Position numbers and translations under genes: made by a program
The notes under the pieces: generated by a model
Seen by the model: the letters and a program-made list of their open reading frames with translations, nothing else
What the model was told of the DNA's origin: nothing
The model's database searches: none
Source of the DNA: Episyrphus balteatus
Taxonomy: Eukaryota > Arthropoda > Insecta > Diptera > Syrphidae
Length of the DNA: 64,000 bases
Assembly (NCBI RefSeq): GCF_945859705.1
Contig: NC_079134.1
Coordinates: 47,112,402-47,176,401 of the forward strand
Direction of reading: 5' to 3'
In this document: piece after piece, positions 10,151-20,595 of the stretch
Numbering within the stretch: position 1 is the stretch's first letter
Layout of the letters: the number at the start of each line of letters is the position of its first letter

Positions 10151-11996
10151 AGGCTATTGATTATGTAGTTTAGAAAGGAACTAAGACGTTCACGGGTTTT
10201 TATTGCAGGAATCGTTCAATGGGTTATAAAAGAAGATAAAACCGCGGAGTGCTATTAAATGAGAGGGTGGAAACTGAAGATAGGGGTGCAAAAGCCCCCT
10301 TTTTGGTTTTTTCAATATACCTCATAAACCAAGCAAAATTTTGATATATTGCACATAAAACTTTTTGTAGAGAATTAAATTTCCTATTGGAATAATGTTT
10401 TTTAAAAATTTAAAAACAAAATTTCCATACCAAAATAGTCGAAACAATCATAAAAAAAATATCAAAAAAATCGATTTTTTGAGTTTTTTTGCTTTTTTAC
10501 TTGTATATTTTTTTTGGGTTGAGATAGACATAAACGCTGCTCCAAAGAAAAAAAGAAGATTAAATTTCCTTCAAAATGCTGTACTCACTAAATTTTTTCA
10601 TTGAAAATTAACCGAAGTATGGCCATTTTAATCTATCTTTTTTTTCGCATTTTTGGTTTTACTCAAGTAAAACAGAAACATTTGAGGGGAAAGTACGATA
10701 ACTTAAGCACCAAGAACTGATAACGAGATTTTGTAGAGGGGTTAAATACAATCATTGTTTAATATGGGAGGGGGGGTCAATGTCCCCCCGTTTTGGCGGG
10801 AGGGTCAATTTTCTAAAAAAAATACTTAAAATAAAAAAAAAATGTTAAAAAACAACGGCAACACTTACAGTTTTGATTGATACTTTTTTCAAAAGCTAGA
10901 ATTATAAACTTAATATTAATTTTAAAATGAAAGTATTTTAATCAATTGTTTTTGAAATAAACGAGTGATTCCGATAAAGAAAGTATTTTGTCTATTTTTC
11001 AATTTTCTCAAAAAGTAGAAGGCATAGGAACATTATGATTTTCATGATTTGATAAGAAATCAATTAAGGCAGTTTACTTTGTCGATGAATTTCGTATAGG
11101 AGTCCACAGTCTTTGTGAAAATTGTACTCAATGTGCTTTTTAAACTTTTTTTCACAAGTTTTGAGTTTGAAATCGGGTATTTCAAAAACAATTGATTAAA
11201 ATAACTTCATTTTAAAATTAATATTAAGTTTATAATTCTAGCTTTTGAAAAAAGTATCAATCAAAACTGTAAGTGTTGCCGTTGTTTTTTAATAATTTTT
11301 TTTTATTTTAAGTATTTTTTTTAGAAAATTGACCCTCCCGCCAAAACGGGGGGACATTGACCCCCCCTCCCATATTAAACAATGATTGTATTTATCCCCT
11401 CTACAAAATCTCGTTATCAGTTCTTGGTGCTTAAGTTATCGTACTTTCCCCTCAAATGTTTCTGTTTTACTTGAGTAAAACTAAAAATGCGAAAAAAAAA
11501 GATAGATTAAAATGGCCATACTTCGGTTAATTTTCAATGAAAAAATTTAGTGAGTACAGCATTTTGAAGGAAATTTAATCTTCTTTTTTTCTTTGGAGCA
11601 ATATTTATGTCTATCTCAACCCAAAAAAAATGTACAACTAAATAAGCAAAAAAACTCAAAAAATCAATTTTTTTGATATTTTTTTATGATTGTTTTGACT
11701 ATTTTAGTATGGAAATTTTGTTTCTAAATTTTTAAAAAACATTATTCCAATAGGAAATTTAATTCTCTACAAAAAGTTTTATGTGCAATATATCAAAATT
11801 TTGCTTGGTTTACGAGGTATATTGAAAAAACCAAAAAGGGGGATTTTGCACCCCTATCTTCAGTTTCCACCCTCTCATTTAATAGCACTCCGCGGTTTTA
11901 TCTTCTTTTATAACCCATTGAACGATTCCTGCAATAAAAACCCTTGAACGTCTTAGTTCCTTATTACCTTGTTTTTTTCGACATAATCAATAGCCT
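10151..11996. mobile_element. 1.85-kb foldback element inside receptor gene
   Basis: Two arms of about 810 bp (10151-10960 and 11179-11996) are near-perfect inverted copies around a spacer of about 220 bp. The outer 16 bp, AGGCTATTGATTATGT, are exactly inverted; inside them is a short unmatched stretch, then AAGGAACTAAGACGTTCA resumes the match. Flanks are ATAAT on both sides (10146-10150, 11997-12001), equivalently TAA if the ends are taken as TAGGCT...AGCCTA. There is no coding capacity, so it must be moved in trans. Removing the element plus one duplication restores the receptor frame, independent proof of the boundaries. Confidence 0.88.
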
Positions 11997-11997
11997 A

Positions 11998-13032
11998 TAA
12001 TACCAGGAAATAAAAACGGTATCCGGCTGTTATTGGCTTTTCTGTTGGTAAATACAAAAGAATTCGAAAGATATCACTAAAACTAGACCAAACATTTACA
12101 TTTGAAGTTGTAACTTTGTCAATTATGATCTTAGCCAAAGTAAAAAAGACAACAGAAAACCCAATACTCAGCCAAACCAATACTGAAAATGGCCTCCAAA
12201 AATACTCATGTGAGTCAAGAAATCCATTAATAGGTACTATTACAACAAATTCTTCAATTGACACTGGATAAGTTATATCGAGATTTATGTCTGGTACATA
12301 CACATTAAAGCTTATTTCAATATTGTTGTTCATAAGAGAGTCTAGAGTAAAATTTATTGTACTTTGATTGCAGCTACTTATTTCTTTAAAAGTTGCATTA
12401 TGCCTTTTTAGGAATTGTACAACTAGCTGACCAAATTTTCCACCAATAACATTTTGTCCTTTTTCATTTGGATACCAAAATGTTCTAGGTACTTCGTCAC
12501 AAATAATTGTTCGTAAAGGAAAACCATTTAGATTGTCCAAGGCGTCAGGTAGATGAGTAGAAGTTTCCGAAAGTTGTTGAATTGGATTTTTATCGTAGGG
12601 AAGGTATGCAAAAGATGATCCGTTTTCAAGGACTCCAAAAATTTTTGTGAATTTATTTTTAGCGAAAAAATGAAAGTATTGAAATAAACTTTTAAGAATT
12701 TTGGCTGAAATTATGACGAATACTCTAACATGAGTACTTTTGATGAGATTTTTTAAACAATTTTGCTTGTTTTCATCAGGAACTTGAAATACAATGATAA
12801 GATTGTTATTCTGTCGAAATTCTTCTGTGAAGTCCACATCAAAAGTCGATATATTTATGTAGATATCAGCTTTTGAAAAATCACTCAAAAATTCATCATC
12901 AATTCCGATAAAATACACCACTGCTGAATCACTTTCTTCATAAACTCTTTCAATTAACTTCCTGAATTTTATGTTTCCTGTGAGAATATTTTCAATGAAC
13001 GATAGGAATATAATAAACTTAAATAACTGCAT
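11998..13032 (-). CDS. Ionotropic receptor, N-terminal 345 residues
   Basis: The ATG at 13032 opens a frame beginning with a hydrophobic signal peptide (MQLFKFIIFLSFIENILTG). A divergent amino-terminal region follows, then the S1 ligand-binding half around residues 165-260 (VIGGKFGQLVVQFLKRHN is the typical GxxxxLxxxLAxxxN-like block), then M1 at about residues 282-304 (FSVLVWLSIGFSVVFFTLAK), a pore-loop-like segment (SSFSDIFRILLYLP) and the start of M2 (YRFYFLVL). The Arg that contacts glutamate in true iGluRs is not evident, as usual in divergent IRs. The frame then runs into the inserted element and stops after Leu345. It has no internal stop or frameshift, so the loss is recent. Confidence 0.8.
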
Positions 13033-13089
13033 TTTTTTTTTGTGATAAACTTAAGCTTGATGGTGAAACGCAACTGAAGTAATTTTTGC

Positions 13090-13448
13090 TGTGTTTAAGA
13101 GCCTGAGAATATTGGAAAAGAAATTTTGTAAGCTATCGTATTTTTTTTTTTTTAATATTCGATATAGATTGAGACATAAGATAGATACAATTTATTCCAC
13201 ATTGCATTAATTGCTCATTAATTGTTCATAAATAAATTATGAAGAATAAATCAATGTAACTAACGGAAGTAATATAAACCAAAGGTACCTTTGGGTCACA
13301 CGAGCTCGCTTTAAGAGTTAAGCTGTTTAAATTTGTTTATACCTTTTATATAAATACTTGTTGAATTCAAATTTAATAAAATGCACAACTGGGTCGCACG
13401 TGCATACTTAAACTTACGGTTAAAAAAAAATGGTTTTAATATTAAAAC
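13090..13448. other. Upstream flank of receptor gene with repeat-head fragment
   Basis: AT-rich. At 13380-13400 it contains GCACAACTGGGTCGCACGTG, a diverged copy of the head of the repeat family seen complete at 14091 and 28942. Open frames here are shadows of AT-rich repeat sequence. Confidence 0.4.
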
Positions 13449-14090
13449 CTTTTTGTTTAAAATTTGTGAAAGTTTATTTTTAATTTTGTATAAGAAATTT
13501 AATAAAAACTTAAAAAGTAATATAAAATTTGTTTTAAAATTACAAAGAGGATGCCACATTTGTACCCATAAATTGATATTTTTAGTAACTTGTATAAGGA
13601 AAAGTATCAAATGTTAATGAAACACCTTTCTCCTAGTATTATCCTTTGACAAAGCTTTGGAGCTGATCACAAACAAAAAAATAAATGAATAAGGCATCAC
13701 TTTGAATAAAATGATGTCAATGTAGAAAAAAGTATTAAAAATGATTCAAATCCTCTTTAACAAAAGAAGAGAGAGAGAGCCGGTTTACGGACGATGATTT
13801 TATATTACGTGATAACGTCGTCATAAAAAATGTTGTGTGCTTTTGTTCAAAATGAGTCACTTGAAGCGTTTATTTATTTCAAACAATCATAATTTACAAG
13901 AAAAAGGTAAAAAAAAATTACCTTTTTTCTTTTCTCATTATATTAATTATTTTAATTTTAAAAGCTTACAAAAAAATTTTACCATTTAAAAGCCAAATAT
14001 TTCTTCTAAAACCATTTTTAAATTTTAACAATGCGCAAAAAGTATTAGAATAATTTATTTAAAACAATCATTTCTTTTGAAATAACTGAA

Positions 14091-15865
14091 ATAAAATGCA
14101 CGACTGGGGTCGCACGAACTTGCTCTTAGAGTTAAAGTTGCTTAAATTTTTAAGACTTTTTATAAAAAAATAAAATAAAAAAAAATAAAATTCGTTTTTT
14201 AAAAAAAATAAAATAAAACCTGAAATTAAATTGCCCTCCAAAACAAGTATGCAGTTTTGATTGATATATTAACATGCATTTTTAGAAAAAAAATTTCAAA
14301 ATCGTTAGAGCCGTTTTTTAAAAAACTAATTTTTTATAAATAATTTTTTGGAAAAAAAAGTTTAAAAATAAAATTGGTATGCCATTTTGTATAAATCACT
14401 AATCAACATCTAAAAACAAAATTTCAAAAAAATTAAGTGTCCCGTTTTCGAAAATTTGATTTTTCAAAAAAAAATTTTCAAAATTTTTTTAAAAATCCAA
14501 AAATTATTTTTTTCAAAATTTTATTTTTGGCTTACATTTAAATTATATAAATGCTTCTTCACAAAAAGTTTCGTTGAAATCGAATAATTAGTTTTGGAGA
14601 TAATCGGATTTGAAAAAAACGGTTCTATGGCAGGTACCGTTAATAATGATTTTCAAAAAAAAAATTTTCATTAGAAGATAGACCTTGTCTTAAAACTTAC
14701 ATTTGAATTTTTTAAACAAAATCGTTAGAGCCGTTTTCGAGATATTTCAATTTTACTAAAATCGGTATATGACAAGTACCGTTATTTTTGGTCCAAAAAA
14801 ATTAATTCCAAAAACCCCTCTGGAGAGTCGCCAAATAACGCTGCATACCAGGTTTGACATCAATCGGTCCATCCGTTTAGGCTGTAGCTCCTTATACAGA
14901 CAGACAGATAGACAGACTGACAGACTGACAGACTGACAGACTGACAGACTGACAGACTGACAGACTGACAGACTGACAGACTGACAGACTGACAGACTGA
15001 CAGACTGACAGACTGACAGACTGACAGACTGACAGACTGACAGACTGACAGACTGACAGACTGACAGACTGACAGACTGACAGACTGACAGACTGACAGA
15101 CTGACAGACTGACAGACTGACAGACTGACAGACTGACAGACTGACAGACTGACAGACTGACAGACTGACAGACTGACAGACTGACAGACTGACAGACTGA
15201 CAGACTGACAGACTGACAGACTGACAGACTGACAGACTGACAGACTGACAGACTGACAGACTGACAGACTGACAGACTGACAGACTGACAGACTGACAGA
15301 CTGACAGACTGACAGACTGACAGACTGACAGACTGACAGACTGACAGACTGACAGACTGACAGACTGACAGACTGACAGACTGACAGACTGACAGACTGA
15401 CAGACTGACAGACTGACAGACTGACAGACTGACAGACTGACAGACTGACAGACTGACAGACTGACAGACTGACAGACTGACAGACTGACAGACTGACAGA
15501 CTGACAGACTGACAGACTGACAGACTGACAGACTGACAGACTGACAGACTGACAGACTGACAGACTGACAGACTGACAGACTGACAGACTGACAGACTGA
15601 CAGACTGACAGACTGACAGACTGACAGACTGACAGACTGACAGACTGACAGACTGACAGACTGACAGACTGACAGACTGACAGACTGACAGACTGACAGA
15701 CTGACAGACTGACAGACTGACAGACTGACAGACAGACAGACGGACTTCCGGGACCCACTTTTTTGGCATTGTCTACCATCGTAATGTCATGGAAAAATGT
15801 TATCTCAACTTTTTTTTTTTGTACGAATGCATAACTTGATATATAGTACCTATATCGCAAGTAAA
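14091..15865. mobile_element. Mini-me/Helitron-like element carrying 8-bp repeat array
   Basis: It begins AAAATGCACGACTGGGGTCG and ends GTACCTATATCGCAAGTAAA. A second full copy with the same ends lies at 28942-29950. The body contains several segments of the type CGTTAGAGCCGTTTT, then GGTCCATCCGTTT, then a GACA/GACT repeat tract, then GACGGACTTCCGGGACCC. A tetranucleotide proto-microsatellite inside a non-coding dipteran element recalls the mini-me family. It is inserted in an A-run of repeat K (compare the uninterrupted 21465-21480). Classification as Helitron-like is an inference; I see no clear TC...CTRR ends. Confidence 0.6.
14911..15730. repeat. (GACAGACT)n array, about 102 perfect copies
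   Basis: 820 bp of an uninterrupted, apparently identical 8-bp unit, in the position where the sister element at 28942-29950 has only about 60 bp of mixed GACA/GACT. The minus strand of the unit contains no stop in any frame, giving long artefactual Ser-Val-Cys-Gln frames. Confidence 0.97.
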
Positions 15866-15945
15866 AATCACTTCCATCACCCAAAAATTCATTTTTTTTT
15901 TTATATAACAACCTATAATAAATTTTATACCACCTGAAAGCTTAT

Positions 15946-17005
15946 TAGACCAGTGCCGTGTGCCGATGCCTTCAAAAACATTAAAAAGTACAAAAAAATC
16001 ATAGTAGGATGAAACCCATTGGAAAAGGAGGTGAATATGATAAAAATGAAAGGAAAAATAAATTACGGGCGAACCAAGTTCGGGAAGTGGGTGAGTTGAG
16101 TTTTTAATGGTAAAAAATGGTATATCTCGATTTCCGGCAAAACTACAAATCCTATAGAAAAAATTTGTATGGCGAAGTTGTAGGTAATAAAAAGAACTAC
16201 AACTTTTGTATTAACAATTTTTTCACATAACCTCAAAATTTATGTGAAAAATTCAAAAAACCGATATAAAAACGTAAGATTTCATGTAACATTGATAAAT
16301 GTTACGTTTTTTGAGTAATTAAAGTGTAAATTTGAATAAATAGCCCAAAATTGTAAACAATGATAAAAGATTTTTTCGAATTCAAGCTTTTTTCATTTTT
16401 TGAATTTTACGAGAACATTTTCTATAGTATACTAATGTAAATTTTATTTTACACCATCAGAAAATAGACATTTTAACGAACGAAATGCCCACCGACTTTT
16501 TGAAAAAAGCTGATATTTTGACACGTGAATTTTCGATTGAAAATTAGGCTGTTTTTTTGGTATTAAGTCAAAATAAGGTAAACAAATTAATATTTTAAAT
16601 AAAATAAATTACAGTGTATTTGGGACATAATAAGCTAAGGTTTTACCAAATTTCGTAGAAAAATTTTTGTTTTTGAAAAAGATAAAAATAAAAAACCAAA
16701 AACTCGGTTTTTTTAATTTTTCACATAAATTTTGAGGTTATGTGAAAAAATTGTTCATGCAAAAGTTGTAGATCTTTTTATTACCTACAACTTCGCCATA
16801 CAAATTTTTTCTATAGGATTTGTAGTTTTGCCGGAAATCGAGATATACCATTTTTTACCATTAAAAACTCAACCCACCCACTTCCCGAAATCGGCTCGCC
16901 CGTAATTTATTTTTCCTTTAATTTTCATCATATTCACCTCCTTTTCCAATGGGTTTCATTCTACTATGATTTTTTCTGGTTTCAAAAATTATCGACCCTG
17001 GTCTA
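15946..17005. mobile_element. 1.06-kb foldback element in repeat K
   Basis: Ends TAGACCAGTGCCG and (inverted) CGACCCTGGTCTA; arms of several hundred bp are inverted (15990-16230 against 16740-16978 nearly perfectly). Flanked by TAT on both sides (15943-15945, 17006-17008). The uninterrupted copy of the host repeat (21537-21560) reads CTTATTGCTACAGCC, exactly the sequence predicted after removal of the element plus one TAT. This gives secure boundaries and a 3-bp duplication. Confidence 0.88.
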
Positions 17006-18273
17006 TATTGCTACAGCCCTAAATATATATATATCTCATGTCTTTTAGATATCTACAAAAACAGCTAGAATTTTTTGAGCTCGATCAATTTTCATCAAAA
17101 AAAGAAAAAAACATATAATTCACACGCTATTGAATCAATTTTTTTCAATGAAAACCTAAAAAAAATTAATATCATCTGAAAGCTTATCTTTTCACCTTTC
17201 ATATGACGTTTCAATCTTATTTCTGCTATGCCTAGAAAAAAAAGTTAGAATTTTTTTAAGCCAACCATGTCGAAATTCCAAACTGAGATTACGGTACTTC
17301 CCACACTGGTGGCTGTTCATGATCAACAGATCTCCACAGGTGTTTTGAGGTATTTCGCAAGTTTTTTAATTTAACATTGTGTAGCTTGTATTGAATGTAC
17401 AGTTATGTGTGATATATCAAATGAAAGGTAATATTATCAGGATGCTAAATAATATAATAATAATAAAATAACCTGTTGAAAAATAAAACTTTATTTTACC
17501 GTTACTTAAAATTGTGACTACAAAATTGATTGAAAATTTTTTACCAATATAGTCCTATCGATTATAATCTATCTACAATATACATTTCATTCATTTATCT
17601 GTTAAAGAAAAAAAGATGAAAATAAAAAAAAGGTTAAAAACGGTCAAAAAACTTGGGAGAAAAAAACTTGTTTTTCCCGTTATTCGGTCAAAAATCATTT
17701 TAAAATACCAGTTATTTGCACATGTGTGCACACGGTTTGAGATTTTTTGAACGATACGAAAAATTTAAAAAATAAAAACTCACCCAAAAATTGCCCCAAA
17801 ATAAGTAGGTGTTTTTCAAAAATTCATATTTCGAAACGCAGATACTTAAAAAAAAAATCCGTAATAGATCCCTAACTCTTTTTTTATTATCTTTCGAATG
17901 ACGTTTTTCAAATTGTCTAAAAAAATTTCCCCTACCTATAATCACTATAATCACTACTTTGTCAAAGGTCTACCTCATTTTATAGTTCTAGAAAACCATT
18001 TATTACTTGGTTTTGAAATTTTTTAGAATTTTTTTCAATACCATTGTCAGTCTTGCAATATATCTAGCGATTAAAAAAAAAATCAACTCTTTATATTGTC
18101 GCGTTTAGAAAATAGCCAATTTCTTGCAATTTTGTTTTCCCCTATTTACCCTATTAAATGACGGAATTTTTAAAAATCCTTCATTTTTTTAAGCTTTTGG
18201 TTATTATCTTTTGAAATAAGCTTTTTTTTAAATACTTTAAAATATTTTCATTTTGAGAAAAAAAAAACATATT

Positions 18274-18760
18274 AATAAAATACACGACTGGGTCGCACAA
18301 ACTTGCTCTTACGGTAAATGTGCTCTTATCTCAAAGCTGGTTATAAAATAAATAGGAAAAATTATAATGTATAAAAATACATAAAATCTATTTTTTATAA
18401 TTAATGAAAAACGGTTTTGAATGATTTTGATCACAATGCAAAGTATGTCATCAGATTTTTTGTATGAAAAGGAATTTTTGGAAGAAAAATTTTAGAATCA
18501 TTAGAGTATTTTTATAAAAAAAAAACTTTTTATACATACAAATTTTCTTAAATTGTCGAAATATTTCCCTAACAATAAATTGGAAAAAAATTCAAACTAT
18601 TTTTTTTTCAAAATTTTATGTAATTAAGTATTAATTAAGTTTTTAAAATTCGATGCTCTTACTTATTTTTAAACAAAAACAGAAAACCTGATTCAAAATT
18701 ATCTTGTCATTTTCGAGAAATTAACAAAAAACCAAAACCACTTTTTTCTAAAAACCTCTT
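18274..18760. repeat. Partial head of GCACGACTGGGTCGCAC family
   Basis: It starts AAAATACACGACTGGGTCGC followed by AACTTGCTCTTACGG, as in the full element at 14091. The rest is diverged and lacks the tetranucleotide tract. Confidence 0.5.
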
Positions 18761-19818
18761 TATTTTCTGTATTTTTACGTGGCTGGACTTGTTGATAAAT
18801 TAATTTTTGAAACATTAACCATTCGTGAATTTGTTTTTAAACATTCAGACTTAAATAAGGATACAATAAAGTGATACAGTATTGGACTGACCCTGAATTG
18901 ATCAACTTTTAACGACAATAAGACAATAAAATCTCAATTTTTTTGGATTAAAATTGAATAAAAAATAATAGTTTACACCAAAAAGATAAATCAAATATGA
19001 AGGAAGAATTTAAATGTTATCTAGGAATGGCTTGAAATAATTTTTACTTTTTTTGTAGGCATTGTAGAAATCTAATTAAAAAGTTATATTAAAGGTAAAA
19101 TAATAGCCTTTCATATGATATACAATTTATTATAGGTGGTTATAAAAAAAAAAGGGTTTTAAAAATGATTATTTTTAAATAAGTAAGATGGATTATTGTA
19201 AGGGCTTAAATGTTCTACAAAAAAGTCCTTGGCCTCAAATTGGTTGTTTTAACCGTTTAGAAGATATTCGCATCCAAGTCGCAATGCATAGGGACCATAA
19301 GAAAATTATTGAAATCAGTGGGCATTGGTTTGGATGCGAATATCTTCTAAACGGTTAAAGTTTTTTTGACCCACCCTAATATAGGTACATTAAAAAATAT
19401 TTGAATCTGTCAATGTCATTCATGAAAAGTCAACTATTAAAAGAATTATTATCACAAAGTCAGAGTAGAATTTATAGACAATAAAGTGGTATTAAAAACC
19501 AATGTTATTTTTATATTGTATATATTTCTTATTTAATTAAAATACAACTAAATTAAGTTTTAACTTATGCTTAAACTTAGACTTCACTACCACATACAAC
19601 AATTTAACTTATAGTTCTATTTTTAATAATCACATTAATCTTAATTTGTTTTTAACAAAATAAATAACAATAAAACTAAAGATCTAAACAATTATTTTTA
19701 TTAACCTAAATTTTGATTTAAAATAAATCATATAAATAAATAATTAAATCAAATATTAATTATATTTTGTAATTATAAACAAGATGAACACTTTAAGAAA
19801 ATTGTAATTTATTTGTAT
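18761..19818. other. Spacer before lipase 3' end
   Basis: AT-rich, apart from the hairpin at 19250-19357 no structure or gene is seen. The lipase 3' UTR should lie in its right part; an AATAAA (minus) occurs just past the stop, at about 19808-19813. Confidence 0.4.
19250..19357. repeat. 27-bp perfect stem hairpin
   Basis: TAACCGTTTAGAAGATATTC plus GCATCCA (19250-19276) is exactly complementary to 19331-19357, with a 54-nt loop. One arm recurs at about 61429-61455 in the synthetase gene, so it is a dispersed repeat rather than a unique RNA. Confidence 0.6.
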
Positions 19819-20595
19819 TTATTCAGCTTGTGTAAATGGACAATGTTTGGCATAAGGCACATCGAGACAAAAACATCCACGGGCACTAAAAATGTATTAA
19901 AGAATGAAACGTCAAGTTTCTGAATATATACTTTTCATATCTTTTTACTCACTTATCCGGTGCATCGTTACCCATTTTATACTCCTGCAACAGAGATTCA
20001 ATTTTAAAAGGATCCCTTGTTGTTACTGGTAATCTTCCTGGTCCAGATACCTTGACACAGCCATTGGGACAAGGAATACCTATGAATTTCTTGTGTTTGA
20101 ACATTGCATTTGCCAAAAAGCAAATACTCATAAAATGGCTACATCTTGATCTTCCTAAGATAAAAAAAAACTTGAGTAAATTCAACAATATCACAGTTAT
20201 TTGAAAACTAACTTATTGGATGTCCTCTGCAGTATGGTTGATACATTCCACCATTTATGCAGTAATTTAAATGTCCTGTATTTTCACTCTGCCCCAGGAA
20301 ACCTGCATTTGTATGAATTACTTGAATAACAGTGGCATCGTCAATTGTTAGCCGAAAACTGTCAGTTTTCTTTCGTTCGATTAGCGGCCGAGCTGGATCC
20401 AAACCTGAATATGGACAATGTTTATAAATAAAATGAGGATTTATAAATAAAATAAATTTTTTTCTTACCAATGATCCTATACTGCTTTTTTGTAAGATGA
20501 TTACTTATCATTCCACAAATATGGGCACCGAGAGAATGTCCTACACACGTTATTTTTTCACGAGGCGTACCATGGTGTGTGATAAAAGAGTAAAT
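19819..20595 (-). CDS. Lipase catalytic and C-terminal exons (4 exons)
   Basis: Exons 20595-20469 (IYSFITHHG...ITCVGHSLGAHICGM, catalytic Ser), 20404-20213 (LDPARPLIERK...GHLNYCINGGMYQPYC, catalytic Asp), 20154-19953 (RSRCSHFMSICFLA, catalytic His, and PCPNGC) and 19885-19819 (ARGCFCLDVPYAKHCPF, stop). Introns are 58-67 bp except 20405-20468 (64 bp). The triad is complete, so the enzyme is probably active. Confidence 0.87.

Larger units (their letters stand above)
9469..13032 (-). pseudogene. Divergent ionotropic receptor gene split by a foldback element
   Basis: Whole locus of a fly ionotropic receptor (variant glutamate receptor family, ligand-gated cation channels of chemosensory dendrites). 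It is one intronless frame of 570 codons if the insert at 10151-11996 and one target duplication are discounted: 345 codons upstream and 225 downstream. Reading across the empty site gives YRFYFLVL|WFSFIIGNL, the second membrane helix, with no frame shift. Order: signal peptide, extracellular part, S1 lobe, M1, pore loop, M2 (broken), S2 lobe, M3, short cytoplasmic tail. As the sequence stands, translation ends at a TAG supplied by the element at 11995-11997, inside M2, so no channel can form. Upstream, TCAGT at about 13073-13077 (minus) resembles a fly initiator. The exact IR subfamily is not determined. Confidence 0.82.
13449..18250 (+). repeat. Large dispersed repeat K, copy 1, with two insertions
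   Basis: This segment matches 20826-22930 almost base for base and, in reverse, 24950-27630. Near its start it carries ACGTGATAACGTCGTCA, which recurs inverted at the other end of the family (TTGACGTGATAACGTC at 24951 and 37856), suggesting terminal inverted repeats of a large element. Copy 1 is enlarged by a repeat-bearing element at 14091-15865 and a foldback at 15946-17005. Both are absent from copy 2, which shows their empty sites. No transposase was recognised. Confidence 0.7.

Noticed and set aside
13311..13617. Two overlapping opposite-strand frames repeated at 20760-20987
   Set aside because: They fall in repeat K and are copied with it; low-complexity AT-rich sequence.
14911..15730. 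CRISPR-like array
   Set aside because: Simple octamer tandem repeat without spacers, in an insect transposon.
14756..15911. Long minus-strand frames of repeated Ser-Val-Cys-Gln (about 340 codons)
   Set aside because: They are produced by the 8-bp repeat, which has no stop on the minus strand in any frame. No start context, no domain, and the flanks are transposon sequence.
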